Notes under the pieces: model-generated | What the model saw: only the letters and a program-made list of their open reading frames with translations | Told to the model about the DNA's origin: nothing | Database searches by the model: none | DNA from: an uncultured Lachnospiraceae bacterium | Lineage (GTDB): Bacteria > Bacillota > Clostridia > Lachnospirales > Lachnospiraceae | Direction: 5' to 3' | DNA: 64,000 nucleotides | NCBI GenBank assembly: GCA_910579615.1 | Contig: CAJTUA010000012.1 | Span: 54,671-118,670 of the forward strand | Program-made: the position numbers and the translations under genes | Part shown: piece by piece, positions 19,152-28,558 of the stretch | Layout: each line of letters opens with the position of its first letter | Position numbering within the stretch: position 1 is the first letter of the stretch

Positions 19152-20213
19152 ATGCAAAAACCTTTGATTCAAAGGAGAAGAACATGGCAAAGGGGGCGTG
19201 TTATCGTCTCGCTAGTCATGCTCTTTTCCTTTCTTCTCACCGGTTGTACGGGGCAGATTCCCCCGGTGCCGGTACTGCTAAAAGCATCCGAAAGCTTCTC
19301 GGTCAATATACAGGACACATACCGCAACCAGGTTGCGGGGACAGACCCTGTGCTTTCTTTCCCCGCGGCAGCGCGCTGCGTTCCGACAGCGCAGGACGAA
19401 GCGCAGGCGGAATGGCCGGTAAATGCTGCATTTTTATTCAATCTTACGGATGGGAAGGTACTGTTTACGCAAAATTGCTATGATAAAGTCTATCCGGCGA
19501 GTACGACAAAGCTTTTGACCGCTTTTTGCCTGCTTTCCTATGTGAAGGAGCAGGGCATACCGCTTTCGGAAACTTATGTGATTCAGGAGGACAATTGCGG
19601 CATCACGCGCGTCGGGGCGAAATTGTTTGGTTTTCAAAAAGGCGACGTGGTCTCCCTGGAATTGCTTTTAAACGCCTTGCTTGTCTATTCGGCGAACGAT
19701 GCTGCCATCGCGATTATGGAATATATCGCAGCGCATTCGGGTGTGGCTTACGAGGAGGCTGTTGATGCCATGAATACGACGGCTGCAAGGATTGGGGCTA
19801 CCCACACACATTTTACGAACCCACATGGGCTGCATGAATCGGAACACAAAACAACCGCCTATGATTTGTACCTGATTTTTATGGCATGTATGGATTACGG
19901 GGAATTTCTGCCAATCGTTATGCAGCCTTCCTACCTTGCACAGTACACCGGGGCGGACGGGGGCGCAAAGGAAAAGATGTTAGAATCGACAAACCAATAT
20001 TTCCTCGGACTTTACACACCGCCGAATGGCGTTGAGGTATATGGCGGGAAGACCGGGAGCACCGGGGTGGCGGGGGACTGTTTTGTCATGCTGAGTGAGA
20101 GCGGGGGGAAACGTTATCTGTCGGCGGTATTCGGCGCTTCCTCTTACGAAAATCTTTATCAACGGATGAATGTTTTGCTTGAAATGGAATTGTCTGACGA
20201 TATGAAAAAATAA
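19152..20213 (+). CDS. Lipoprotein D-Ala-D-Ala carboxypeptidase (S11 family)
   Basis: A penicillin-binding D,D-carboxypeptidase of 353 residues that trims the pentapeptide stem. The N-terminus is a lipoprotein signal with lipobox LLTGC (about residue 35), so it should be anchored to the outer face of the membrane. This differs from the C-terminal amphipathic anchor usual for DacA. Active-site motifs are Ser-x-x-Lys in ASTTKLL, YSAND and KTGSTG. ATG at 19152 follows GGAGG at five to six bases. It continues the mre-min cluster. Confidence 0.88.
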   Translation: MQKPLIQRRRTWQRGRVIVSLVMLFSFLLTGCTGQIPPVPVLLKASESFSVNIQDTYRNQVAGTDPVLSFPAAARCVPTAQDEAQAEWPVNAAFLFNLTDGKVLFTQNCYDKVYPASTTKLLTAFCLLSYVKEQGIPLSETYVIQEDNCGITRVGAKLFGFQKGDVVSLELLLNALLVYSANDAAIAIMEYIAAHSGVAYEEAVDAMNTTAARIGATHTHFTNPHGLHESEHKTTAYDLYLIFMACMDYGEFLPIVMQPSYLAQYTGADGGAKEKMLESTNQYFLGLYTPPNGVEVYGGKTGSTGVAGDCFVMLSESGGKRYLSAVFGASSYENLYQRMNVLLEMELSDDMKK

Positions 20214-20237
20214 CTTGCAATCATTTGCAAATTCTTA

Positions 20238-20266
20238 TTGTTTTTTTTTGTCGTATAGACTATAAT
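20238..20266 (+). promoter_or_regulatory. Promoter of the P-loop protein gene
   Basis: TTGTTT (20238-20243), 17-bp spacer, TATAAT (20261-20266), 37 bp before the start codon of the next gene. Confidence 0.6.
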
Positions 20267-20302
20267 AGGAATATACCAGTCATGATTAAGGAGGAGTTTA
20301 CG

Positions 20303-20722
20303 ATGATACAGATTATTGCAGGTGAAAAAGGCAAAGGTAAGACCAAGATTCTTCTGGATAAGGTGAATGCGGATGTCCTTGAAGCAAAGGGGAGCATCGT
20401 GTATCTGGACAAGAGCACGAAGCATATGTACGAACTGAGCAACAAGGTTCGCTTAATCAATGTACATGATTATTGTGTGGAGAATGCGAGCGAGTTCCTC
20501 GGCTTTATCTGCGGCATTATCTCACAGGACCACGATTTGGAGAAGGTATATCTGGACAGCTTCCTGAAAGTAGCGTGCACACAGGACGATGACATTGTCC
20601 CGGTGCTTGAGAAGCTTGAGATGCTCTCTAGCAAGTTTGAGATTGACTTTGTCATCAGCATTTCGAAGAACAAAGACGACCTTGCGGAAGCTGCAAGAAA
20701 ATTTGTGACCGTCGCTTTATAA
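20303..20722 (+). CDS. Small P-loop ATP-binding protein of unknown role
   Basis: The 139-residue protein begins with a P-loop (IIAGEKGKGKTK, about residues 3-14), followed by an alternating strand-helix pattern. It is acidic and has no membrane span. AAGGAGG precedes ATG at 20303; the longer in-frame start at 20225 would read through the promoter and is rejected. It resembles short conserved Clostridia ATP-binding proteins of unknown function. It has its own promoter and ends before an intergenic repeat and terminator, so it is probably monocistronic. Confidence 0.7.
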   Translation: MIQIIAGEKGKGKTKILLDKVNADVLEAKGSIVYLDKSTKHMYELSNKVRLINVHDYCVENASEFLGFICGIISQDHDLEKVYLDSFLKVACTQDDDIVPVLEKLEMLSSKFEIDFVISISKNKDDLAEAARKFVTVAL

Positions 20723-20814
20723 TGCGGGAGGGAACCGGATGGTTTGGAACTGGTTCCCCAAGGTGGGTTTCATACATATTTATGTATGGGATGCAGGTTT
20801 GTGTCTGTTGTAAC

Positions 20815-20895
20815 CAAGCAGGGGAGGGGTTATCGCCGGAAGCGTGCAAAAAAGCAGCCAGCTTCCATGCGCATCCGCGCCTCCTGCGCAAAAAA
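20815..20895 (+). repeat. Family B intergenic repeat, copy 1
   Basis: A degenerate copy of the element also found at 30455 (-), 45880 and 51381. Shared blocks in order are AAGCAGGGGA, a GTGCA-A-rich block, CAGCTTCCAT and CGCGCC-CCTGCGCAAAA. It lies between convergent genes and runs into the shared terminator. Upstream, 20730-20787 holds two small hairpins without T-runs, of unknown role. Confidence 0.5.
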
Positions 20896-20935
20896 AACGG
20901 GAAGGTGTGTTTTCTTGCACACCTTCCCGTTTTTT
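20896..20935. terminator. Bidirectional terminator between convergent genes
   Basis: 14-bp perfect stem (20896-20909 with 20918-20931), A-run on the left and T-run on the right. It serves the P-loop gene (+) and the DUF378 gene (-). Confidence 0.85.
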
Positions 20936-20984
20936 ACACGCAGGAATGAAGCTTTATGCTTTCCTGCGGTAAAGCCTTAAAATC

Positions 20985-21185
20985 TTATACATCGCTCTTT
21001 AATCTGCCGAAATAACTGAAGCCGTAAATTGCAGCGATTCCGACAAGGGCATAGATAACGCGTGAGAACATCGACATATTTCCGAAGATTACCCTCACAA
21101 GGTCGAAACTGAAAAATCCAATCAGTCCCCAGTTGATTGCCCCAATTAAAATAAGGATAAGTGCTATTGTATCAACTACTTTCAT
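20985..21185 (-). CDS. DUF378 family two-span membrane protein
   Basis: The 66-residue protein has two membrane spans (about residues 5-25 and 42-58) and the INWGLIGFF segment typical of DUF378 (YuzA-like). Function is unknown. GGAGG lies upstream of ATG, with TTGATT and TATCAT as possible promoter elements further upstream. It is the only minus-strand gene among plus-strand neighbours here. Confidence 0.8.
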   Translation of the reverse strand: MKVVDTIALILILIGAINWGLIGFFSFDLVRVIFGNMSMFSRVIYALVGIAAIYGFSYFGRLKSDV

Positions 21186-21387
21186 GATGAACCTCCATTC
21201 CCTCGTGTTGTGTCCGCTATGATATCGATTCGTGAAAAATCAACTAGCTAGGTTTATTATGTCTTAAAATGAGGGAAATATACCGGGTTATTGAAAAACA
21301 ACTTCATGTTTTTTTGATTTATCTCTTTAAAAGAGTGGAAATTTTGTGTATAATAGATGCAATGCTTTGGATTGAGAGGATGAAAGC

Positions 21388-22773
21388 GTGGGGAGACCAA
21401 AAAAGGTTGTAAAGTTAAAACAACGCAGAAAAATAAATATTGGTACAATCATCTTTGCCTTTATCGCTCTTTATCTGATGGGGTATTCGCTATATACCGG
21501 AAGAAAAGAAAAAATTTCCATCTACGAGGTGACGGAGGAAAACTTAGCAAGGAACATGACGGTGACCGGGGTGATTGTGCGGGATGAGACGCTTTACTAT
21601 ACACCGGAGACCGGATATGTGAATTATTACCTGCGCGCGGGAAGCCGGGTGAGCAAGAATGCCGCTGTCTATTCGCTGGACGCGAACCGCACCGTCTATG
21701 ATATGCTTGGGGCGACCGGGGATGTCACGATGACAACGCAGGATATCACGGAAATCAAGCGGGTCATCTCGAATTTCCAGGGAAATTATGACGGGATGGA
21801 TTTCTCGGGCGTATACGACCTGAAAGAGAGCCTTCTCGTAAAGGTGAGTGAGATTTCGGACAACAATATTTTGGACCATATGCAGGAGATGATTGACTCG
21901 ATGGGGATTTCGAACGGCTTCCGTTTTGTCTATGCCGAGAATGCCGGGATTGTCAGCTACACGAGCGACAGCCTTGACGGGCTGACGGTGGAGCAGGTCA
22001 ATGCCTCCACATTTTCACAGGAAACATTCACGACAGGGTCGCTGCGCTCCGGAAAGCAGTATTCGTCTGGGGAGCCTGTCTATAAGCTGATTGGTTCCGA
22101 CGTCTGGCAGATTGTGTGCCCGGTCACGATGGAGCAGTATATGAGTTTAAAAGACCGGACAAGCCTCCGCTTTACTGCCCAAAAGGACGGGATAAGCTTC
22201 CGTGCACCCGTGGAATTTACGCTGCGCGGCAGTGATTATTATATGTTGGTTACAATGTCGCGCTATCAGGTAAATTATCTGGAAGACCGTTTTTTGACGC
22301 TGGATATTGCCATCTCGGAGGAGAAGGGCTTAAAAATTCCGAAGACCGCCATTACAACAAAGGATTTCTACCTGATTCCGCCACAATATTTTACGGTCGG
22401 CGGGGATTCGAACGATACCGGGCTTTATTCTGTGAAATATAGTGCACAGACCGGTGAACCGGAATATCTTTTTGTGCCCGCGGACATTTATTACCAGGAT
22501 GAAGAATATGCGTATGTGGACAAGGACGATTTCCTTGCTGCAACCACCATCTATTGTCCGGAGACGAAGGAGACGATGCCGCTTGCGCTGACCGGGCAGT
22601 TGGAGGGGGTTTACCAGGTGAACCGCGGCTATGCAGTATTCCGGCGCATTGAGCGGTTGGAGGAAAACGGAGAGTATGTGATTGTAAAAAAGGGCACGAC
22701 GCGCGGGATTTCCGTCTACGACCATATTGCGCTGAATGCAGAGAATGTGATTGATGAATCAATTATATATTAG
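21388..22773 (+). CDS. HlyD-like membrane-anchored protein
   Basis: The 461-residue protein has a basic N-terminus and one membrane span (about residues 19-37). A large extracytoplasmic part follows, whose first section (NMTVTGVIVRDETLYY, RAGSRVSKNAAVYSLD) looks like the biotinyl-lipoyl-like domain of HlyD or membrane-fusion proteins. The C-terminal region has ENGEYVIVKKGTTRGISVYD, also as in HlyD relatives. No transporter partner is adjacent. The gene precedes yggS-sepF as in other Lachnospiraceae. The start is GTG after GAGAGG. A role in envelope or division is possible but unproven. Confidence 0.65.
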   Translation: MGRPKKVVKLKQRRKINIGTIIFAFIALYLMGYSLYTGRKEKISIYEVTEENLARNMTVTGVIVRDETLYYTPETGYVNYYLRAGSRVSKNAAVYSLDANRTVYDMLGATGDVTMTTQDITEIKRVISNFQGNYDGMDFSGVYDLKESLLVKVSEISDNNILDHMQEMIDSMGISNGFRFVYAENAGIVSYTSDSLDGLTVEQVNASTFSQETFTTGSLRSGKQYSSGEPVYKLIGSDVWQIVCPVTMEQYMSLKDRTSLRFTAQKDGISFRAPVEFTLRGSDYYMLVTMSRYQVNYLEDRFLTLDIAISEEKGLKIPKTAITTKDFYLIPPQYFTVGGDSNDTGLYSVKYSAQTGEPEYLFVPADIYYQDEEYAYVDKDDFLAATTIYCPETKETMPLALTGQLEGVYQVNRGYAVFRRIERLEENGEYVIVKKGTTRGISVYDHIALNAENVIDESIIY

Positions 22774-22788
22774 CAAGGGGGGATTATT

Positions 22789-23487
22789 TTGGAAGATTAT
22801 ATCGCAGAAAATCTGAACACTGTCCACGCGCGCATTGCGGCGGCGGCAAAACGTTCCGGGCGGGATGTGGGAGAAATCACACTGATTGCGGTAAGCAAGA
22901 CAAAACCTGTGCCGATGCTGCAGGCAGCCTATGAAGCGGGGGAACGTTTTTTCGGGGAAAACCGGGTGCAGGAACTTTGCGCGAAGAAAGAAGCGCTGCC
23001 GGGCGATATCGCATGGCATATGATTGGGCATCTGCAGACGAACAAGGTCCGGCAGGTCATCGGCAGGGCTGCACTTATCCATTCCCTTGACAATGAAAAG
23101 CTTGCCGCCGCTATCCAGCACGAGGCAGAAAAACAGGACATATATTGCAAGGTGCTCCTGGAGGTAAACATTGCCGGGGAAGAATCAAAGTACGGCTTAG
23201 CACCGGGTGCAGTGGAGCAGTTCGCACGGGAAATGACAAGATTTGACAGAATCCGTGTCTGCGGACTGATGACAGTCGCCCCTTTTACAGAAAATCCGGA
23301 ACAAAACCGGAAATATTTTCGCCAAATAAAGCAATTAGCTGTTGACATACGTGCCAAAAACATCGATAATATCGGTATGGGGATTTTATCCATGGGGATG
23401 ACCGGAGATTACGAGGTTGCAATCGAGGAGGGGGCGACGATGGTACGGGTTGGTACCGGGATTTTCGGCGAACGGGTATATCATTAA
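22789..23487 (+). CDS. yggS: YggS/PROSC family PLP homeostasis protein
   Basis: A pyridoxal-phosphate-binding protein of 232 residues with a single alanine-racemase-like barrel. The lysine motif is LIAVSKTKP (about residues 32-40). FGENRVQEL, WHMIGHLQTNK and LSMGMTGDYEVA complete the family signature. It keeps PLP levels balanced and has no known catalytic reaction. The start is TTG at 22789 with AAGGGGGG upstream. It precedes sepF as in the ylm cluster of Firmicutes. Confidence 0.93.
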   Translation: MEDYIAENLNTVHARIAAAAKRSGRDVGEITLIAVSKTKPVPMLQAAYEAGERFFGENRVQELCAKKEALPGDIAWHMIGHLQTNKVRQVIGRAALIHSLDNEKLAAAIQHEAEKQDIYCKVLLEVNIAGEESKYGLAPGAVEQFAREMTRFDRIRVCGLMTVAPFTENPEQNRKYFRQIKQLAVDIRAKNIDNIGMGILSMGMTGDYEVAIEEGATMVRVGTGIFGERVYH

Positions 23488-23514
23488 AATATTTCATAAA
23501 CAGGAGTGTGTTGT

Positions 23515-24129
23515 ATGGCAAACATTATCAGAAACTTCATTGATTCCCTGCATCTTGCGGACGACGATGATATGGACGAAGAGTATGACGAATACTTAGC
23601 AGAGACGAGCGAGAGGGAACGCCGCCGTGCACAGCGCAGTGAGAGGCGCTCAGAAAAGGGCAGCCGACGTTATGCACCAGAGGATGACGAGGAAGAACAG
23701 GAACCAGATTACCGTTCGAACACTTCTAATTTCAGCGACCTGAGACGGGAGCGCGCGTCCGCAAAGCCGGAGCGCGAGCGGGAACGCCAGCAGCAAAGCC
23801 GGGTTGTGCCGTTCCGTGGCAACACCGGTGTCAGCGCGATGGGGATTAAGGTGATGAAACCGACCAGCTTTGAGGATTCACAGGATATCTGTGATGTCCT
23901 GCTTGCGGGAAAGGCGACAATCATCAACCTCGAAGGCTTTAACGTGGACCTTGCGCAGCGCGTGATGGACTTTGTGTCCGGCGCGGTATACGCGGCAAAC
24001 GGGAAGCTGCATCAGATTTCGAACTACATATTTATCATTTCTCCGGAAAATGTTGATATCAGCGGGGATTATTTTGACATGCTAAAGCAGAATGGCTTTG
24101 AAGTGCCGACGCTGTTTGGCAGGGAATAA
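23515..24129 (+). CDS. sepF: Cell division protein SepF
   Basis: SepF tethers FtsZ to the membrane and bundles its filaments. The 204-residue protein starts with the amphipathic membrane-binding helix (MANIIRNFIDSLHL). A long charged linker rich in Arg and Glu follows (about residues 20-105), then the conserved SepF core with IKVMKPTSFEDSQDICD, INLEGFNVDLAQRVMDFVSG and YIFIISPENVDI. The core is of normal size; the linker is long. ATG at 23515 follows AGGAG. Confidence 0.94.
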   Translation: MANIIRNFIDSLHLADDDDMDEEYDEYLAETSERERRRAQRSERRSEKGSRRYAPEDDEEEQEPDYRSNTSNFSDLRRERASAKPERERERQQQSRVVPFRGNTGVSAMGIKVMKPTSFEDSQDICDVLLAGKATIINLEGFNVDLAQRVMDFVSGAVYAANGKLHQISNYIFIISPENVDISGDYFDMLKQNGFEVPTLFGRE

Positions 24130-24136
24130 AAAACAT

Positions 24137-24922
24137 ATGGAAGAAAGAAAAGATGAGCTGATTTTTGTCAGACATATCGAGGAGCTGGCAAAGTCAGCTT
24201 ATTATAAAGGAATCAATGTATATACCAATTTTGTTGGCTTAGCGGAGCGTGGCCTGTTTTATGGTATGAAGCAGGAGCAACTTTTCGTACCCTATTCTGT
24301 CTACGGGGGATTTGCGGATGCGGAGCGGGTAAAAATTGGTTTTCATGGGAGTGTGGAGGGACATGGCGAGATTTCCCCGGATGCCTTCCTGGACGATTAT
24401 CCTGTGTGCACCATAAAAATTTGTCCGGCGAACGCGAAATTTGCCGAAAATCTGACGCACCGGGATTATCTTGGCGCAATCTTAAATCTTGGTATCGACC
24501 GCTCGGCGACGGGGGATATCCGACTGGCAGAGGATGTGGTCTACCTTTCCTGTGACCCGGTCATCGGGAACTTTCTCTGTGAAAATCTGACGCGCATCCG
24601 GCATACCAATGTGCATGCCGTCCTTTCGGAGCGGGCGGCGCAAGTGCCATCCCGCGCCTTTGTGCAAATCAATGCCAATGTCGCATCGCTAAGGCTTGAT
24701 GCTGTTATCGGGGCGGCGTTCCACGCTTCACGCAGCAGTATTTCCGGACTGATTCCGGGAGGAAAGGTTTTTGTGAACGGACGGGAGATTTTGCAGGGCA
24801 GCTATATGTTAAAAATTGGGGATGTCGTTTCCGTGCGCGGTTACGGGAAATTTTGTTTTGCTGCGCAGGGGAATATGACGAAAAAGGGGCGGTTGAACAT
24901 TACGTTGGAGAAATATACATAA
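24137..24922 (+). CDS. ylmH: YlmH family S4-domain RNA-binding protein
   Basis: The 261-residue protein has an N-terminal YlmH domain and a C-terminal S4 RNA-binding domain (LDAVIGAAFHASRSSISGLI, GGKVFVNGREI, about residues 183-250). It is linked to ribosome quality control and to the division gene cluster in Firmicutes. ATG at 24137 is used; an upstream in-frame ATG at 24092 lies inside sepF. The ylmG gene usually found between sepF and ylmH is absent. Confidence 0.9.
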   Translation: MEERKDELIFVRHIEELAKSAYYKGINVYTNFVGLAERGLFYGMKQEQLFVPYSVYGGFADAERVKIGFHGSVEGHGEISPDAFLDDYPVCTIKICPANAKFAENLTHRDYLGAILNLGIDRSATGDIRLAEDVVYLSCDPVIGNFLCENLTRIRHTNVHAVLSERAAQVPSRAFVQINANVASLRLDAVIGAAFHASRSSISGLIPGGKVFVNGREILQGSYMLKIGDVVSVRGYGKFCFAAQGNMTKKGRLNITLEKYT

Positions 24923-25070
24923 TTTGTCGTTAACAATGAAGTGGTTGGGACAAATTTTTGCTGTGCAAGGGATTTTGTAAGTGCAATAGGCTTTTAAGGG
25001 GCAGAATTTTGCGAAAACATAGGCTTTGCGAAAGCGAAAATCCCGCAGGAACAGAATGGAGGAGCTTTGT

Positions 25071-25766
25071 ATGCTTACACCAGTTGAATTGCAGAATAAA
25101 ACGTTTAAGTCCGGCGGACTTGGTTATGATAAAAAAGATGTGGAACAGTTTTTCCGCGAGGTGACCGAGGAATTTACAAGGCTCTACAGCGAAAATATTG
25201 ATTTGAGGGACAGGGTTGACGCGCTAAACGAAGCCTTACAGCGCTATAAGACGATGGAAAACACCCTCCAGAAAGCGCTTATCCTAGCGGAAAAGACGGC
25301 AGAGGATACGACACAGGCGGCGGTCAGAAACGCGAGGAATATCGAGAAGGAAGCACAGTTAAAATCCCAGATTATCATGGCGGATGCCCGGAATGAGCTG
25401 GAACGTGTGCACACGCAGACCCTGGCGATGCTGCAGCAGTTTGAGAAATACAAAGCGCAGTTTAAGAGCCTTGCCGTTGCGCAGGTTGAACTTTTGGAGA
25501 GCGACAGCTATTCCATCAACGCGGAGCGGCTGGAAGCGTTTATTGATACAAGCCGGACTGTGCTGCCGCGCAAGGATGAGAAAAAAGAGCCGGAAGCCGT
25601 TTTGGCAAGACCGGCAGGAACGGGAAAGCCCGCAACCCCAAACAGGGTTGCAGCTTCCGCAAAAGAGGAGAAAAGGATTTTTGCGGAGGAATTTACGGAT
25701 GTCTCGGATATCCCGGAGGAGGATACCGACGAGCAGGAAGAGGAATTTGATTTTATCAATCTGTAA
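25071..25766 (+). CDS. divIVA: DivIVA family cell-pole/septum protein
   Basis: The 231-residue protein begins with the DivIVA membrane-binding segment (MLTPVELQNKTFKSGGLGYDKKDVEQFF). Long coiled-coil heptads follow (about residues 30-165), then an acidic disordered tail. It marks negatively curved membrane at septa and poles. AATGGAGG precedes ATG. It closes the yggS-sepF-ylmH-divIVA cluster. The 148-bp gap before it contains no clear signal. Confidence 0.9.
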   Translation: MLTPVELQNKTFKSGGLGYDKKDVEQFFREVTEEFTRLYSENIDLRDRVDALNEALQRYKTMENTLQKALILAEKTAEDTTQAAVRNARNIEKEAQLKSQIIMADARNELERVHTQTLAMLQQFEKYKAQFKSLAVAQVELLESDSYSINAERLEAFIDTSRTVLPRKDEKKEPEAVLARPAGTGKPATPNRVAASAKEEKRIFAEEFTDVSDIPEEDTDEQEEEFDFINL

Positions 25767-25811
25767 AGGGAAAACGGCAATTGTTGCCACAAAAGGAAAA
25801 GAGGTCGAAAA

Positions 25812-26912
25812 ATGCTGCAAAAACAGTTGGACATTTTATATGAAGGAACGCCGTGTTATGACATTTGGTTGGAGCAGGATTATGGGCGGCTGGCAGAGCG
25901 GGCAGGTAAACTTGGGCTGGAAAACCGAAAAGTCTGCATTGTAACCGAAACCAATGTTGCACCACACCATGTTGAGCCAGTCACAAAAGCACTGGAGACG
26001 GTGGCGGGGAAGGTCGTGACGTTTACGTTTCCTGCGGGGGAGCCAAACAAAAATCTGGAGACGGTACAATCCCTCTATGCCTTTTTGATTGAGGAAGGTT
26101 TTGACCGCAATGATGTCCTTGCAGCACTTGGCGGCGGGGTGGTTGGTGATTTGACAGGTTTTGCCGCGGCAACCTATCTGCGCGGTATCCGTTTTTTCCA
26201 GCTTCCGACTTCCCTTTTGTCGATGGTGGACTCGAGCATTGGCGGAAAAACCGGGGTGGATTTCAAGGCTTATAAAAATATGGTCGGGGCATTTTATATG
26301 CCACAATTCGTATACATGAACATTGCCGCGCTTTGGACGCTGCCAGAAAGGGAGTATCGTTCCGGTTTCGGGGAAATCCTCAAGCATGGTCTGATAAAGG
26401 ACAAAGTGTTTTATGCATGGCTTGTGAAAAATTGCGATGGGCTGTTGGCGCTTGAGGGCGAGCTTGTCACCGAGATGGTGTACCGAAGCCTCCTTGTGAA
26501 AAAGGATGTGGTGGAGCGCGACCCGAAGGAAAAAGGGGAGCGGGCGCTCTTAAATTTCGGGCATACGCTTGGACATGCCGTCGAGAAGCTGAAAAATTTT
26601 TCGCTCCTGCATGGGGAATGCGTTTCCATCGGAATGGCGGCGGCAGGCTATATTTCCTGTGAGCGCGGTTCCATCACGAAAAAACAGTTTGAGGATATCC
26701 TTTCTGTGTTAAAAAAATTCAGGCTTCCGGTTTCGGTGGGCGGGATTGGAACAGACGATATTTTAAGCGCCGCATCGAAGGATAAGAAGATGGATGCAGG
26801 GCAGATTAAATTTGTTTTATTGAAGGAAATCGGCGAGGCGTACCTTGATTTGGCGGTGACAAAACAGGAAATGGCGCGCGCATGTGCGTTTATTTTGAAC
26901 GAAACATATTAG
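25812..26912 (+). CDS. aroB: 3-Dehydroquinate synthase
   Basis: Second step of the shikimate pathway: forms 3-dehydroquinate from DAHP with NAD and a divalent metal. The 366-residue protein has GGGVVGDLTGFAAATY (about residues 107-122), SMVDSSIGGKTGVD, the metal ligand segment GFGEILKHGLI (about 195) and NFGHTLGHAVE (about 251). Length is normal. aroA lies far away at 57297, so the shikimate genes are not in one operon here. Confidence 0.96.
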   Translation: MLQKQLDILYEGTPCYDIWLEQDYGRLAERAGKLGLENRKVCIVTETNVAPHHVEPVTKALETVAGKVVTFTFPAGEPNKNLETVQSLYAFLIEEGFDRNDVLAALGGGVVGDLTGFAAATYLRGIRFFQLPTSLLSMVDSSIGGKTGVDFKAYKNMVGAFYMPQFVYMNIAALWTLPEREYRSGFGEILKHGLIKDKVFYAWLVKNCDGLLALEGELVTEMVYRSLLVKKDVVERDPKEKGERALLNFGHTLGHAVEKLKNFSLLHGECVSIGMAAAGYISCERGSITKKQFEDILSVLKKFRLPVSVGGIGTDDILSAASKDKKMDAGQIKFVLLKEIGEAYLDLAVTKQEMARACAFILNETY

Positions 26913-26950
26913 AATGAAAATGCTGCTTTTGCGGCGGAATGAGGCGTACA

Positions 26951-27502
26951 ATGAAGACAACAACCAGAAAACGTATCCTGCACCTGATTCTGTGTATCGC
27001 TTTGGTCGGACTGGACCAGCTCTCAAAAATATGGGCGAGGGGCGCTTTAAAGGGACAAGCGGATATCACCGTGATCCCGAAACTTTTAAGCTTCTCCTAC
27101 CTTGAAAACCGTGGCGCTGTCTGGGGAATTTTCCAGGATAAGCGGATATTCCTTATCTTGCTTACCGCGGTGATTTTCCTCGTTGTTTTATTGATTTATT
27201 TTAAGCTGCCGATGAAAAAACGCTACACTCCTGCACGGATTCTGCTTGTTTTTATCGCCGCAGGCGGGCTTGGGAATATCATTGACCGGATAGCTTTTGG
27301 CTATGTGACGGATTTTATCCGGTTTGATTTTATTGATTTCCCTATTTTTAATGTAGCAGATATATACATTACGGTATGTGAGGTTCTGGCAATCATCCTT
27401 GTGTTTTTTGTGTACCGCGAAGATTTGGATGAGAAAAAGGAAGCGGAACAGAAGGAAGACCACGAGACAGGAAAGGACGCAGCGCCCGGAAAAGACAGAT
27501 AA
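26951..27502 (+). CDS. lspA: Lipoprotein signal peptidase II
   Basis: A membrane aspartic protease that cleaves prolipoprotein signal peptides. The product is 183 residues with four spans. The catalytic Asp motifs are GGLGNIIDRI (about residue 105) and FNVADIYI (about residue 128). The cytoplasmic tail is unusually acidic and charged (about 25 residues). ATG at 26951 after GAGGCG is preferred over the in-frame ATG at 26939. Substrates in this window would include the lipoproteins at 19152, 50700 and 51522. Confidence 0.93.
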   Translation: MKTTTRKRILHLILCIALVGLDQLSKIWARGALKGQADITVIPKLLSFSYLENRGAVWGIFQDKRIFLILLTAVIFLVVLLIYFKLPMKKRYTPARILLVFIAAGGLGNIIDRIAFGYVTDFIRFDFIDFPIFNVADIYITVCEVLAIILVFFVYREDLDEKKEAEQKEDHETGKDAAPGKDR

Positions 27503-27562
27503 GCCAGAATAGAGCAGGGGAGCGAAAAAACGCGGAACTGGGAAAGGAAACGGTATTGGGGG

Positions 27563-28525
27563 ATGGCAGGAACTGAGATTGAAATGCCCGCCTGGGGCGG
27601 GGATGGGGATTTTTGTATTACGGTGACAAAACCGTACCATGGTGTACGGATTGACAAGCTGCTCTCGCAACAACGGGAGGAGCTTTCTCGTTCTTATATC
27701 CAAAAACTGATTGAGGAGGGGCGGGTTTTTGTCGGTGGCCGCACCGTTAAAGCAGGCTTTAAAGTGGGGGAAGGGCAGGAAATCCAAATTTTCCTTCCGC
27801 CGCCGGAGGAGCTTTCGGTGGAGCCGGAAAATATCCCGTTGGATATCCTTTATGAAGATGCTGATGTGATTTTAATCAACAAGGGAAAGGATATGGTAGT
27901 GCATCCTGCGGCGGGGCATTACAGCGGCACACTGGTCAACGCGCTGCTGTACCACTGTAAGGGAAATCTTTCCGGCATCAACGGTGTCCTTCGTCCGGGG
28001 ATTGTCCATCGCATTGACCGCAATACAACCGGGGTCATTGTGGCGTGCAAAAACGACAAGGCACATCAGTCACTTTCGGAGCAGCTGAAGGTGCACTCGA
28101 TTACAAGGAAGTACGATGCGCTTGTCTATGGCTCCTTCCACGAGGCAGAGGGGCGCGTGGAAGGAGCCATCGGGCGGCATCCTGTGGATAGGAAAAAAAT
28201 GGCAATCAATGAGAAAAATGGGAAACCGGCTGTGACGAATTATACTGTTTTGGAAAATTTCGGAACAAGCTACGCGCATGTTGCGTGCAGGTTGGAAACC
28301 GGAAGGACGCACCAGATTCGGGTTCACATGTCGCATATCCACCATCCGCTGCTCGGGGATGATGTTTATGGACCAGCAAAAAATCCATTTCATCTGCAAG
28401 GGCAGGCATTGCATGCAAGTGTGTTGGGTTTTCTGCATCCTTCGAGCGGAAAATATGTCGAGTTTACGGCGCCATTGCCAACATATTTTACTGCACTGAT
28501 GGAAAAGCTGCGGGACCGTAGTTGA
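27563..28525 (+). CDS. rluD: RluA-family 23S rRNA pseudouridine synthase (RluD-like)
   Basis: The 320-residue protein has an N-terminal S4 domain (IDKLLSQQREELSRSYIQKLIEEGRV, about residues 28-55) and the RluA catalytic core. The catalytic Asp is in IVHRIDRNTTGVIV (about residue 153), and the later motif is LETGRTHQIRVHM. It follows lspA, the standard Firmicutes order (lspA-ylyB). The target uridines cannot be told from sequence. The start codon is uncertain, as only a distant AAAGGAAA is upstream. Confidence 0.92.
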   Translation: MAGTEIEMPAWGGDGDFCITVTKPYHGVRIDKLLSQQREELSRSYIQKLIEEGRVFVGGRTVKAGFKVGEGQEIQIFLPPPEELSVEPENIPLDILYEDADVILINKGKDMVVHPAAGHYSGTLVNALLYHCKGNLSGINGVLRPGIVHRIDRNTTGVIVACKNDKAHQSLSEQLKVHSITRKYDALVYGSFHEAEGRVEGAIGRHPVDRKKMAINEKNGKPAVTNYTVLENFGTSYAHVACRLETGRTHQIRVHMSHIHHPLLGDDVYGPAKNPFHLQGQALHASVLGFLHPSSGKYVEFTAPLPTYFTALMEKLRDRS

Positions 28526-28558
28526 AGAGGGGATGGGAGAAGGGAGCAAGTCAGGCGT